Assembly: GCA_003116995.1 (NCBI GenBank)
Contig: BDSL01000074.1
Span: forward strand, 483,109 to 547,108
Source of the DNA: Yamagishiella unicocca
Lineage: Eukaryota > Chlorophyta > Chlorophyceae > Chlamydomonadales > Volvocaceae
Length of the DNA stretch: 64,000 bases
Reading direction: 5' to 3'
Part shown: piece after piece, positions 21,181-31,914 of the stretch
Numbering within the stretch: position 1 is the stretch's first letter
How the letters are laid out: each line of letters starts with the position of its first letter
The notes under the pieces: model-generated
Databases searched by the model: none
Told to the model about the DNA's origin: nothing
The model's input: the letters and a program-made list of their open reading frames with translations, nothing else
Position numbers and translations under genes: made by a program

Positions 21181-21362
21181 GTATTGCTAACAGGGGGGGG
21201 CCATTTAGGCTACTTCCCCGCTATTCATTCTCTGGCCGCCTCTGGTTGGGGTTTCTGGTGGTTTGGGTTTACTCTTCTTCCTGTGTCTCTTTCGGTGTCA
21301 GGCCATGCGCCCGATGGCTCTCTACCTTATGGTCTGGTGCCCACAACAGTTACTACTTCATA
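21181..21362 (+). mobile_element. Plus-strand LINE 3' end (unit 3)
   Basis: Counterpart of 11390-11572, with one extra G in the G-run near 21192. Confidence 0.6.
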
Positions 21363-21738
21363 TTGACACCCCACCTGACGGTCACCCGCGTATTAAGGCC
21401 CCACATGTCAGGAAGCCACGCACCAGTGCGCTGGGTGCCGTACAGAAAGACCTGTCACAAGTCCTGCAGCTTTGGGCTGCCGCTGCATAATGCTGAACCG
21501 ACAAGGTGTCGACGGCCGATGGTCGTGTCCCTATCCCGGCCTCGCCCGGGGCACCGGGTGAAGCGACCCTAATGAGCCCCAACACCAGGCATATGCACGG
21601 CTGCCGCCGACCGCCGCACGTGTAGGGCCAAGCGGTGCTTCCGTTGGCAGCCGGTTGCTCCGCTTGGGGGCCGCCGCCAGGTGTCATACTCGACCTGAAG
21701 GCCCATCCATGCCCACTTGTCCCCACCTTCAGACTTTG

Positions 21739-22095
21739 CTGGTTGGGATCCTTTGGCATCGGCTTCCAACAGCTGTGGCATTGTGTGGGAGCAGTGGGTG
21801 CACGGGGTCGTGGCGCCCCAGCCCCAGATGGTATGACGTGCTTGACGCCAGCGGTCCTTAACGTACGCCATGGAGTCAGCGCGCTGTTTCACACGGACGG
21901 CACAAACCCACCTGCTGTCAATGGCCTCGTCCTGGGTCGTGCCGGCGGTGTGGCACCAGATGACGTCATCCACTACACCCAGGCGGTGGAGCCGCCCCAG
22001 GGAGGCCCTCAGCGCGCCGGGGTCCGGCCGGCATTACTCGCGCGGGAAGGGCCCGGCAAATGGGTCTGCCGCCACCGCGAAAAAAGGCAGCTGCG
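21739..22095 (-). pseudogene. Exon-like segment unique to alpha copies 3 and 4
   Basis: The open minus-strand frame (21569-21973 in part) encodes Trp/Arg/Lys-rich sequence ending CTHCSHTMPQLLEAD. No family was recognised. The segment is flanked by a short repeat (GCCGACAGCTGTGAGG after it; CTTCAGACTT before it), and its absence in copies 1-2 looks like an internal deletion. Confidence 0.35.
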
Positions 22096-22350
22096 CCGAC
22101 AGCTGTGAGGCGAGGTGCAGCACCTGCGCGCGGCGGGGGTACACACACACCACGGTACATCAACACATCGCGCAGGAGACCCCTGCCCCCCGGTAGTGGA
22201 CGAGGCCGGTGTGCATGGCAGGGCATGCGCGGCATATTAAAATAACACGCTTGACAATGCGCTAGCAAAATGCAAGTGTTGCGTGCACGAATTACTGGAA
22301 GGGTAAATACGCCGACCAAAATGGAATACGCCCAGCGAGAAAACGGCCGT

Positions 22351-22610
22351 ATTAACACGCCATACGGCGGTCCGATCGGCATGTCGGTGTCCTCATCCTT
22401 CTCCTTCTGAGGCACGGTCTCCATGGCAGAAAGGTCCGGGTGTACTTGCTGCCGATGGTGCTCAACGTAGGCTACATTATTGCAGGTCAACTTGCCGCAG
22501 CCGGGTCCACAACAAACGCGGCCAATTTGTTTTGTCTTGCACTTTGTAATGTGAACGTAAAGTCCGCGCTTGCTTTCGGCGTTTTGGATTCCATCGGACG
22601 ACAGAAACAC
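22351..22610 (-). pseudogene. Cys/His-rich exon-like remnant in alpha copy 3
   Basis: As 5040-5299, but reads VCCGPGCGKLTCNNVAYVEH: one Cys is changed to Tyr, so the putative zinc site would be damaged. Confidence 0.35.
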
Positions 22611-23455
22611 GGTTTATGAAATGGTCCTAACCAACACCAAACAGCATGGATTGCTGAAAACTAATAATGATTTGATTATATGCTTTAGGGCTCGCCTGTT
22701 TTCGCGCAGGAGCATACGTCCCGAACATGTACGGTTGAATGGAATTTGACTTTCAACGGCGACAGCCGACTGTCTTCACACAGCGTCACAGCGGATACGT
22801 AAGGCACCATTCACATATGATGAACCGTGCATTGCGCATCGTGTTCCACTATGCGTTGGATGAACTTAACATGTAACTGACTCAGGTACCAAGCTGGTTT
22901 GGGTTCGGCCTGGTTTGGGTTCGGCCTGGGTCGGTCGACCGAAGCCAACCCCTTGGGTCGGCACTGGCAGGCGGGGCTTTCATAGGGGCTTTGTGTGTGA
23001 GAGATGGGTATCTTAACGCCTATGGACAAGGACACCAGACTCCTGCGCCGACCCTATGGCATACATTGACCCCATAACCGAGGGGGCGGGACTCAGCGGG
23101 ACCAGTACAACTATTTTCACCGCCGGTGAATACCGGCCCCGCGTCTGCGGCAGGAGTGCCGCGGCCCTCCTCGTGCTTATGCCTGGTGGCTGCGGCTCAT
23201 TAGGGTCGCTTCATCTAGTACCCGGGGCGAGGCCGGGGCACTGGGCGCACCAACAGATGCGAGGACCCCAACGAGCAGCAGCACCAGGAACACGCACAGT
23301 TGGGGCTGGGGCAGACAGACCGCGGAAGGTGTCGAGCCAAACGGCGCTCATGCTGCAGAACGCGATGACACCCACACCCGCACCCTCCCCATCGGCAGCG
23401 TGTTGCTCTGCTCGCGATGCCGGCAGACGTCGCACCCGAGGTGAAGACCAAGCTA

Positions 23456-23480
23456 GAGAGAGAGACCGCGTTACAGTGGT
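23456..23480 (-). mobile_element. 25-bp tail-only retro-insertion with 9-bp target duplication
   Basis: Only the terminal block of the LINE-2/SINE tail is present (minus strand CCACTGTAACGCGGTC plus (TC)n). It is flanked by exact ACCAAGCTA repeats at 23447-23455 and 23481-23489. Unit 4 has the uninterrupted site. Confidence 0.85.
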
Positions 23481-23559
23481 ACCAAGCTACGCCCAGTAGG
23501 TGGTGCAACTCCTCCACTGCTATCTGCATGCAACAGCTGCAGTGGTATACCACATGAAA

Positions 23560-23632
23560 GGTCCTATGGCTTAATGGATAAAGCACCGGTCTACGAAGCC
23601 GGGGATTCCAAGTTCGATCCTTGGTAGGATCG
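23560..23632 (+). tRNA. tRNA-Arg (ACG), unit 3, first
   Basis: Identical 73-nt sequence, all stems intact. Confidence 0.85.
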
Positions 23633-24026
23633 TGCGTTGCAGCTAGTAGTTCAGATTGGGATGCAATGTGGTGCAGACGGACTCGTGCCGTCACACCTTA
23701 TGCTGTAAGGGCCTCGTGCTGGGAGGTCCGACGGTCCCGTCGTGTACAACACCATATTGACATATTGCTAAACCCACAAAATGCCGATCCCCATAGTGGC
23801 GTACTCCCACCCGCTACCCCGGCCTCGCCCGTGGTACCAAGCCTAATGAGCCCCAGCACCGGGCATAACCACGGCTGGAGCAAAACGCAGCAAGAGCAGA
23901 GTCAGGCACCGCTCCTGCAGCAGACATAGGGCCGCTCTCACTGGCGGTAGCAGGTTGTACAGGGTTATACTGGTCGGGTGTCCGATATTGGCCTTCAAGC
24001 ATGCCCCGTATGAAAGGGGTTGGTGT

Positions 24027-25093
24027 TGTTGTAATCGTTACAGTGGGCTCCAGACCTTAAAAGGTAGAGCCATCGGGCGCATCGCCTGACACTGAAAAAG
24101 ACAAGGAAAGCAGAGAAAACCAACGGTTCCGAAAGACAAACCACCCAGAGCCTCACAACCGAGAGCCCAGAGGAAACAGCAAGCACCAATACACAGGGGG
24201 AGGTTGCGCTGATGGCTCCCCTGCACATGGCCACATGCATCCCAAGCAGACCCCCGAATGGAGAGACAGCAGCACGCCTCGGCAACACAATCGGATAACT
24301 CCCCCCCCAAGATCCCGAAAACGTCCCACACCCGAAACGGGCCGATGCCCATAGCGAGACGGGAAGAAACAATGGTACGTAATACCATCAACCAGTTGAG
24401 GTCAACACCAACAGCAGTCTCTAGAAAAAGGCAGACCGGCAACACGCCCGAATGGCTGAGCCGTGGCGCAACCTTCGCCTGCAATACGGAAACCACTTCA
24501 GTATGCAACGCCAGGTAGCTTTGCAGGACTTGCGTAGGCTGCGTACTGGCACCGGCTGCGGCATGCGCGAGAGACACCAGAGCCGACGAAGCTGTGTCGG
24601 CGAAAGCTACCAGAGTCCAGAGAAATGCTGAAAGAAGACCACAAAGTAGGATACAGCCCTGCAGGACTGATCAGGTAGAGCGACGACCGAAGCCGCCGCT
24701 GAGAGGCCATCATTGGCGAAGTTGATACTTCGCAACGAAGGGCGTGGGTGACCACCAGGCTAGCTGGACAGCCACAGGATACTCAGCGCAGGCACTCTGC
24801 AAAGCCACCGTGACGAGCCAGTATGGCCGCGGCGAGCGAAGGTGTGAACCAGATTGCTGCGAGCTGGATGGGATCCGACCGGTGCCGAAAGTTCCCGGGC
24901 GATGCGGGAGCTCCTCCTCCACGTACCAGACGACACCGCCATTCCATCCTCCTGAACTCCCATCTAGACGACCGGCAACAGCAAGCAGCTCCCATCTGGC
25001 CCCATGCACCGACGCTCGCGCGCCCCCTAAGGGGTCACGTGGTGCGAGTTTCCGCAGTATGAGTATATAAGACGTGTACACTCCGTTGCACGC
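24027..25093 (-). mobile_element. 1,067-bp retroelement with LINE-1-type 3' end and 10-bp target duplication
   Basis: Exact GGGTTGGTGT duplications flank it (24017-24026 and 25094-25103); beta copies 1, 2 and 4 show the empty site. On the minus strand the 3' end is the LINE-1-type block (GCCCGATGGCTCTACC, then ACTGTAACGATTACAACA). The rest is not the LINE-1 protein: the frame at 24038-24577 is hydrophobic and Cys-rich with no RT motif. It is therefore either another LINE family truncated in its 3' UTR or a non-autonomous element using LINE-1 machinery. Confidence 0.75.
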
Positions 25094-25282
25094 GGGTTGG
25101 TGTGTACATAGCCAAACAATGACCATATCACCATGGACACCGGTTCCGTGCGTAGACAGGTCGCGGTGGCAATATGTTCCACAAAACGGAAATGCATGGC
25201 CTCCTGGCACTGATCCATAATTGGATTAGATATGCTAGCTCACATTATCATTGTCAAATCCATGCTACTAGATTTAGGGCAC

Positions 25283-25354
25283 AACCCTACCAAGGATCGA
25301 ACATGGGACCCACAGCTACGAAGAACGGTGCCTTATTCATTAACCATAGGATAT
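25283..25354 (-). pseudogene. Degenerate tRNA-Arg-like sequence inside beta copy 3
   Basis: Minus strand ATCCTATGGTTAATGAATAA ... GTTCGATCCTTGGTAGGG; the B box is better preserved than in units 1-2, while the anticodon arm is degenerate. Confidence 0.55.
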
Positions 25355-25466
25355 TCGAAAAGCGTAATTGTTACAAGCTCCTGAGAGTTTTGAACTTGCA
25401 GGACTTACTGCCCGAACCTAAGCCTTCACCTCGGGTACGTCTGCCGGCATCGCGAGCACAAAGGAA

Positions 25467-25490
25467 TCCTGTAACGCAAGGATTTTTAAA
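25467..25490 (+). mobile_element. 24-bp tail-only retro-insertion with 9-bp target duplication
   Basis: Insert begins TCCTGTAACGCAAGGA and ends in T and A runs. Exact ACAAAGGAA repeats flank it (25458-25466 and 25491-25499). Unit 4 (about 32490) shows the empty site. Confidence 0.8.
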
Positions 25491-26236
25491 ACAAAGGAAC
25501 CCGCTGCCGACGGGAGCCGAGCCGTCCCCGCGTCTGCGGCAGGAGCGGCGCATGGCCCTACTCTTGCTGCTGTCAGCTTTAGCCGTGCATATGCCTGGTG
25601 CTGGGGCTCATCAAGTTCGCTTCATCCGGTGGCCAGAAAATGAGGGCACCACCATGAGCGATCGAAATATATGTAGCGGCAGCCCAAAAGGGACGGACTT
25701 TGCAGCAGATCTTCCTGTACGGCACCCAGCGCACCGGTGCGTGGCATCCGGGCATGTGGGGCCTTAGTTTGTCATGGGTGCGGTGCGGCTGGGTTATTGT
25801 CTCCTACTATCTCGGCCTGTAACAGCTACTGACGCCCGTGTTACTAATACTAAATGGAACAGTTACCCGGGCCCTAAGCCACATTCACTTACTCGTCTCG
25901 AACATGTCAAGGCCCTGCATGTCGGGATGTCACTTTTCAGTGCGCTGGGTACCCTACAGAAGGGTCTGCTGCAAGTCCTATAGCTTTGAGCTGCCACTGC
26001 ATTTGCTGAACCCACGATAAGTGGACCGCCCATGGTAGTGTGCCCCTACCTCGGCCCGCCCCGGTACCGGACGAAGCGGCCCCAACGATTCCCAGCACCA
26101 GGCGTACACACGGCTGCAGCCGACCGCGGTGCGTGTAGGGCCAAGTGGTGCTTCTGTTGGCAGCTGGTTGCTCTGCTTGGGGGCCGCCGCCAGGTGTCGT
26201 AGGCCTATTCACGCCGACTTGTCCCCACCTTCAGGA

Positions 26237-27070
26237 GTTTCTGAACTCGGGTCCCAACAGCTGTGTTGGTGTACAATCTGCATTATCTATAAGATATGCT
26301 TTTCATAGGTCCTATGGCTTAATGGATAAAGCACCGGTCTACGAAGCCGGGGATTCCAAGTTCGATCCTTGGTAGGATCGCAGGGTGCACCATCAGATAG
26401 ATATCGGCTACGTCCCTGTCGGTTTTAGCTATGTATGTGGCCCTCCGTGGCCCTACGGGCAGAGGACGCTTACCCCTGGTGCAGGAGCTTGATGGCCTTG
26501 GCGTGTTTCGATCAAGGCAAAGGACAATATAAACACCTCATGCTACCACCCAGTTCTACTTCCTGAGATAATGGCTGCTCTGGACTGCTACTTGGTGTCT
26601 TGGTGATTTGCCATGGGTGCGGCGCGGCTGGGTTTTTCGCCTCCTTCAGTGTCTGGCAATGTGCCCGGTAGGTGGCTCTGCCTTTTGGTTCGGAGCCCAC
26701 TGTAACAAGTACTGATTTCCGCGGCCTGTAATAGCTACTAATCCCCGGGCCCTAAGCCACATTCACTTACTCGTCTCGAACATGTCAAGGCCCTGCATGT
26801 CGGCATGTCACTGATCAGTGGCTGGGTGCCCTACAGAAGTGTCTGCTGGAAGTCCTGCAGCTTTGAGCTGCCGCTGCACGTTGCTAAAACGTAATAAGTG
26901 TCCCTGCCCGTCCCTGCCTCGACCCCGTCCGGGGTGCCAGACGGAGCAGCCCCAGCGCCAGGCATACCATACGCACGCCTGGGGCTGAAACGGCTGGGCC
27001 AGTAAGGGCATGGTTGGTGAGGTTGGTGCCCCGCTGTATTCAGTATGTACACTCCCATGACTAGCGGCCA
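26237..27070. repeat. Gamma segment, unit 3 (contains second tRNA-Arg)
   Basis: Repeated at 34288-35121 (offset 8,051 bp) and absent from units 1-2, where beta joins delta directly at a GGCCAG word. It contains a tRNA-Arg and a plus-oriented degraded LINE end (about 26640-26715). No protein gene is recognised. Confidence 0.55.
26308..26380 (+). tRNA. tRNA-Arg (ACG), unit 3, second
   Basis: Same 73-nt gene in different flanks: the upstream sequence is AT-rich (TCTATAAGATATGC at about 26285-26298, TATA-like) and a TTTT occurs about 55 nt downstream. Of the contexts in this window, this one and its copy at 34359 look most like a genuine pol III gene. Confidence 0.85.
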
Positions 27071-27640
27071 GGCTCCCCCCCCTGAAAAGAAAAACCCGAT
27101 ATGGCGTTCGGTGGCTGGTATAGCCTCACGGAGTAGCTCACTACTTAGCCGGGCTCTGGCGGCCGCACGTTACGTACTTCCGTACGAGCTTCCAGGGTCG
27201 TTGTCGAGCTGCTGTGCTTATAGCCGCACGATCCGATCCCTCAAGCCGTCAGGTAGTAGTAGCTGTTACATTTGTCAGTTGCCAGGTGTCAGGAAGGGTG
27301 GGGAGGATTGCAAAGTGGCTTGGGAATTTATTGTGGCGGTACAAACAGTTGGTGGCAGGGTCTGGTTAAGAACGGCAGGGTCTTCAGATGGCAATTTCGC
27401 GGAAGGACGCAGTAGTTATCGGCCACTAGCAAAGCGCTCCAGGGTCCATTCCAGCCTCTGGCAGAGCCAAGTTCGTGGGAAAATCCCTTGTCGGTCCAGC
27501 GGCGATGTCATGCCCTAGCACCTGTGGTTTCTTTTCCGCTCCAGGACGCGAATTCGCAGCGCGGTGGTTGGATTCTTGGTCGGGTGCCCGCCGTGTCCTC
27601 CTCCGCCGGGCGGCTGGAGGTGGACGTCACCCCCAGCACC
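27071..27640. repeat. Delta segment, unit 3
   Basis: Copy of 8601-9185, after which the polypurine tract is almost entirely deleted. Confidence 0.5.
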
Positions 27641-27918
27641 AGCACGAGGAAGGCCCGTGGATGCCAGAAAAAACCGTTTAGGACAGACGTTTTGAGATGC
27701 ATGCTGGAGAACTGGGTTGGGGAGGGGAGGGGGGGGTCCAGGGGAGGGACACCGTGGCCCACCTGAGGACCCCACCAAACCTTATCGCCCAGTCGCCACC
27801 ATTCGTTAGACAGCAACCGCTGCCGCCCCCTGTAGCGGCATTCCCCGGGAGCCCGGTCCCTCTCATCCCCAAAAGCACGAACCCCAAGCAGGGCACAACC
27901 CGCAGACATGCAGTTGGT

Positions 27919-29411
27919 TGTTGTAACGCTTACAGTGGGTCCCAGACCAAGAGGTAGAACCATCGGGCGCATCGCCTGACACTGAACAAGATGGAGGAAA
28001 CAAAATCCGACATGCACCGAAACAAAGGCAAACCACCAGAACACCAAATTGACAGGCCGTAGGCATACAGAGCAGCAGCCAGCACCCCAGGGGGAATTTG
28101 CACTAGAGGCTCCCCTATCAGGAACTGGCCACCAACCAACCTAACAGCCCAGCACCCGACGAACCAGTGAAGCGCCACAACAATGCAAACATCGGAACCA
28201 GCCACCTCTCATCCCATAAGGCACGGACCCCTAGCAGGGCTCAACACGCCTATATAGCCAGAAAGTATGAAGCACGGGAAACCCCGCTCCCCAAGACAAC
28301 CCGAGCCAATCAGGAATCCACCAGTACCTCAGCCGGTCCCCCACACACAAGGCGATTGGCGACAACCCGCAAGAAAGGATGCCGAGGCCCCACTGCATCC
28401 CAGCCTTTCTGGGGAAGCCCCAGCGCAGCAAAGCCCCTCAGAAGGGCCCAAAACTCCACCACCCCACGGCGAACGGCACGATCCAGAAGACCACTACCCG
28501 GAGTAAGAGGGGGACCACCAGCCCCCGCCTTTTTCAAGGCCGCGGCCATAAACCGGCGCCCCACCTCCATGGCAGTAATAGCCGCCAGGACTACTACATC
28601 CCAGACGCAGGACTGTACCCCGGTAGGTGCTTGCACCAACCAAACTTGCGCCCGTGTCACCCCTGCACCGAGCTGGGTCTCGAGTTGAGCAATCACTGCT
28701 TGAGCCACCGGGCAGAACCAAAAGTGGTGTAAGCGGGGGGTACCCGCCCCTGGAGACTCTCCAGCTGGCACACCGCACCCACAGGGGGCTGCTGCTGCCG
28801 TCCGCATATGAGAGTTCCCGAGGAGGGGGAGGGGGATCCCATCCACAGCCAACCGCCACCATCCCTCCGTATAGGCCGGCTCCCACTTCATGCCAGACCA
28901 GAGCCGCCGGAACACTTGCTGCAAGGCATTCAGGGCCGCTGGCAGGACAGGCCCGGTACCCCCAAGCGCTTCGCGCACAAATTTCTCATGCGCGGCCCGC
29001 CGGGCGTCCGCGAACTCGACCAGTTGCACAGCCGTCCCAACCCGAACAGTCATATCCCGCAGCGCCAGTGGCTCCCCCCCGCCCAACCGCCACCCCAACC
29101 GTGCGGTGAGCGTGGACCCTACTTCCTCTATCCCAGGTAGAACGTGGGGTATACCCTGGGAGGAAACCGGCATCACCAGTGCCGCTGCTTGCTTCCACGG
29201 GGTTGGCACCTCGGCTAGCAACGCTTCCAGCCCAGACTGGCAGGCTGGGAGGAGCGGGTTGCCTCAAATCGGCACGTGTACACACCACGGGCCTGGCACC
29301 AGCGGCTCGCTAGCGATGTCTTGTACCGGGGGCAAGGCCGCGAGCGCCGTGATCACCCATCGGATATCAGCTGGCATCTCGTCCGCTCCCATCCACGGGC
29401 CCCTGCCTTGT
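27919..29411 (-). mobile_element. LINE-1 copy C (internally deleted)
   Basis: Flanked by exact GCAGTTGGT repeats (27910-27918 and 29412-29420). Compared with copy B, about 260 bp (equivalent of 20730-20990) is deleted at a CCAG joint near 29230. Coding relic 28310-29221 (303 codons). Confidence 0.8.
28310..29221 (-). pseudogene. LINE-1 ORF2-like C-terminal fragment, copy C
   Basis: Keeps the zinc-binding tail (CGCGVPAG, RLHHFWFCPVA) with a two-codon insertion (IPLPLLGNS for IPLLGNS). The upstream half is lost by internal deletion. Non-functional. Confidence 0.75.
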
Positions 29412-29420
29412 GCAGTTGGT

Positions 29421-29600
29421 GTATTGCTAACAGGGGGGGCCATTTAGGCTACTTCCCCGCTGTTTATTCTCTGGCCGCCTCTGGTTGGGGTTTCTGGTGG
29501 TTTTGGTTTACTCTTCTTCCTGCGTCTCTTTCGGTGTCAGGCGATGCGCCCGATGGCTCTACCTTATGGTCTGGTGCCCACAACAGTTACTACTTCATAT
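29421..29600 (+). mobile_element. Plus-strand LINE 3' end (unit 4)
   Basis: Counterpart of 11390-11572; its UTR is closest to the unit 1 copy (GCTGTTTATTC, TTTTGGTTTACTC). Confidence 0.6.
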
Positions 29601-29769
29601 TGACACCCCACCTGACGGTCACCCGCGTATTAAGGCCCCACATGTCAGGAAGCCACGCACCAGTGCGCTGGGTGCCGTACAGAAAGACCTGTCACAAGTC
29701 CTGCAGCTTTGGGCTGCCGCTGCATAATGCTGAACCGACAAGGTGTCGACGGCCGATGGTCGTATCCCT

Positions 29770-31397
29770 ATCCCGGCCTCGCCCGGGGCACCGGGTGAAG
29801 CGACCCTAATGAGCCCCAACACCAGGCATATGCACGGCTGCCGCCGACCGCCGCACGTGTAGGGCCAAGCGGTGCTTCCGTTGGCAGCCGGTTGCTCCGC
29901 TTGGGGGCCGCTGCCAGGTGTCGTACTCGACCTGAAGGCCCATCCATGCCCACTTGTCCCCACCTTCAGACTTTGCTGGTTGGGATCCTTTGGCATCGGC
30001 TTCCAACAGCTGTGGCATTGTGTAGGAGCAGTGGGTGCACGGGGTCGTGGCGCCCCAGCCCCAGATGGTATGACGTGCTTGACGCCAGCAGTCCTTAACG
30101 TACGCCATGGAGTCAGCGCGCTGTTTCACACGGACGGCACAAACCCACCTGCTGTCAATGGCCTCGTCCTGGGTCGTGCCGGCGGTGTGGCACCAGATGA
30201 CGTCATCCACTACACCCAGGCGGTGGAGCCGCCCCAGGGAGGCCCTCAGCGCGCCGGGGTCCGGCCGGCATTACTCGCGCGGGAAGGGCCCGGCAAATGG
30301 GTACACACACCACGGTACATCAACACATCGCGCAGGAGACCCCTGCCCCCCGGTAGTGGACGAGGCCGGTGTGCAGGGCAGGGCATGCGCGGCATATTAA
30401 AATAACACGCTTGACAATGCGCTAGCAAAATGCAAGTGTTGCGTGCACGAATTACTGGAAGGGTAAATACGCCGACCAAAATGAAATACGCCCAGCGAGA
30501 AAACGGCCGTATTAACACGCCATACGGCGGTCCGATCGGCATGTCGGTGTCCTCATCCTTCTCCTTCTGAGGCACGGTCTCCATGGCAGAAAGGTCCGGG
30601 TGTACTTGCTGCCGATGGTGCTCAACGTAGGCTACATTATTGCAGGCCAACTTGCCGCAGCCGGGTCCACAACAAACGCGGCCAATTTGTTCTGTCTTGC
30701 ACTTTGTAATGTGAACGTAAAGTCCGCGCTTGCTTTCGGCGTTTTGGATTCCATCGGACGACAGAAACACGGTTTATGAAATGGTCCTAACCAACACCAA
30801 ACAGCATGGATTGCTGAAAACTAATAATGATTTGATTATATGCTTTAGGGCTCGCCTGTTTTCGCGCAGGAGCATACGTCCCGAACATGTACGGTTGAAT
30901 GGAATTTGACTTTCAACGGCGACAGCCGACTGTCTTCACACAGCGTCACAGCGGATACGTAAGGCACCATTCACATATGATGAACCGTGCATTGCGCATC
31001 GTGTTCCACTATGCGTTGGATGAACTTAACATGTAACTGACTCAGGTACCAAGCTGGTTTGGGTTCGGCCTGGGTCGGTCGACCGAAGCCAACCCCTTGG
31101 GTCGGCACTGGCAGGCGGGGCTTTCATAGGGGCTTTGTGTGTGAGAGATGGGTATCTTAACGCCTATGGACAAGGACACCAGACTCCTGCGCCGACCCTA
31201 TGGCATACGTTGACCCCATAACCGAGGGGGCGGGACTCAGCGGGACCAGTACAACTATTTTCACCGCCGGTGAATACCGGCCCCGCGTCTGCGGCAGGAG
31301 TGCCGCGGCCCTCCTCGTGCTTATGCCTGGTGGCTGCGGCTCATTAGGGTCGCTTCATCTAGTACCCGGGGCGAGGCCGGGGCACTGGGCGCACCAA
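29770..31397 (-). mobile_element. Alpha element, copy 4
   Basis: Like copy 3, with the exon-like segment (29976-30300) but lacking a further piece after it, and lacking the approximately 745-bp segment. Cys/His-rich relic at 30511-30770. Confidence 0.5.
30511..30770 (-). pseudogene. Cys/His-rich exon-like remnant in alpha copy 4
   Basis: As in copy 3, with further changes (KCKTEQ, KLACNNVAY). The accumulating Cys loss argues against function. Confidence 0.35.
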
Positions 31398-31669
31398 CGG
31401 ATGCGAGGACCCCAACGAGCAGCAGCACCAGGAACACGCACAGTTGGGGCTGGGGCAGACAGACCGCGGAAGGTGTCGAGCCAAACGGCGCTCATGCTTC
31501 AGAACGCGATGACACCCACACCCGCACCCTCCCCATCGGCAGCGTGTTGCTCTGCTCGTGATGCCGGCAGACGTCGCACCCGAGGTGAAGACCAAGCTAC
31601 GCCCAGTAGGTGGTGCAACTCCTCCACTGCTATCTGCATGCAACAGCTGCAGTGGTATACCACATGAAA

Positions 31670-31742
31670 GGTCCTATGGCTTAATGGATAAAGCACCGGT
31701 CTACGAAGCCGGGGATTCCAAGTTCGATCCTTGGTAGGATCG
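31670..31742 (+). tRNA. tRNA-Arg (ACG), unit 4, first
   Basis: Identical 73-nt sequence. The DNA just upstream (31570-31640) is the uninterrupted version of the insertion hotspot. Confidence 0.85.
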
Positions 31743-31914
31743 TGCGTTGCAGCTAGTAGTTCAGATTGGGATGCAATGTGGTGCAGACGGACTCGTGCCG
31801 TCACACCTTATGCTGTAAGGGCCTCGTGCTGGGAGGTCCGACGGTCCCGTCGTGTACAACACCATATTGACATATTGCTAATCCCACAAAATGTCGATCC
31901 CCATAGTGGCGTAC

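Larger units (their letters stand above)
21530..23240 (-). mobile_element. Alpha element, copy 3
   Basis: Same inverted ends as copies 1-2, but with an added approximately 340-bp segment (21739-22095) whose minus strand is open (DDVIWCHTAGTTQDEAIDSR, then WVCAVRVKQRADSMAYVKDR) and looks like a transposase exon of unknown type. It lacks the approximately 745-bp segment present at 12684-13429. The Cys/His-rich exon relic is at 22351-22610 with substitutions. Confidence 0.5.
23815..25640 (+). mobile_element. Beta element, copy 3 (interrupted)
   Basis: Beta with the same end motifs, split by the 1,067-bp insertion at 24027-25093 and by a 24-bp insertion at 25467-25490. Degenerate tRNA-like sequence at 25283-25354 (-). 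Confidence 0.4.

Noticed and set aside
24038..24577. 179-codon minus-strand ORF as a membrane protein gene
   Set aside because: Lies inside the 1,067-bp insertion and runs into its 3' terminal block; hydrophobicity alone is not evidence.
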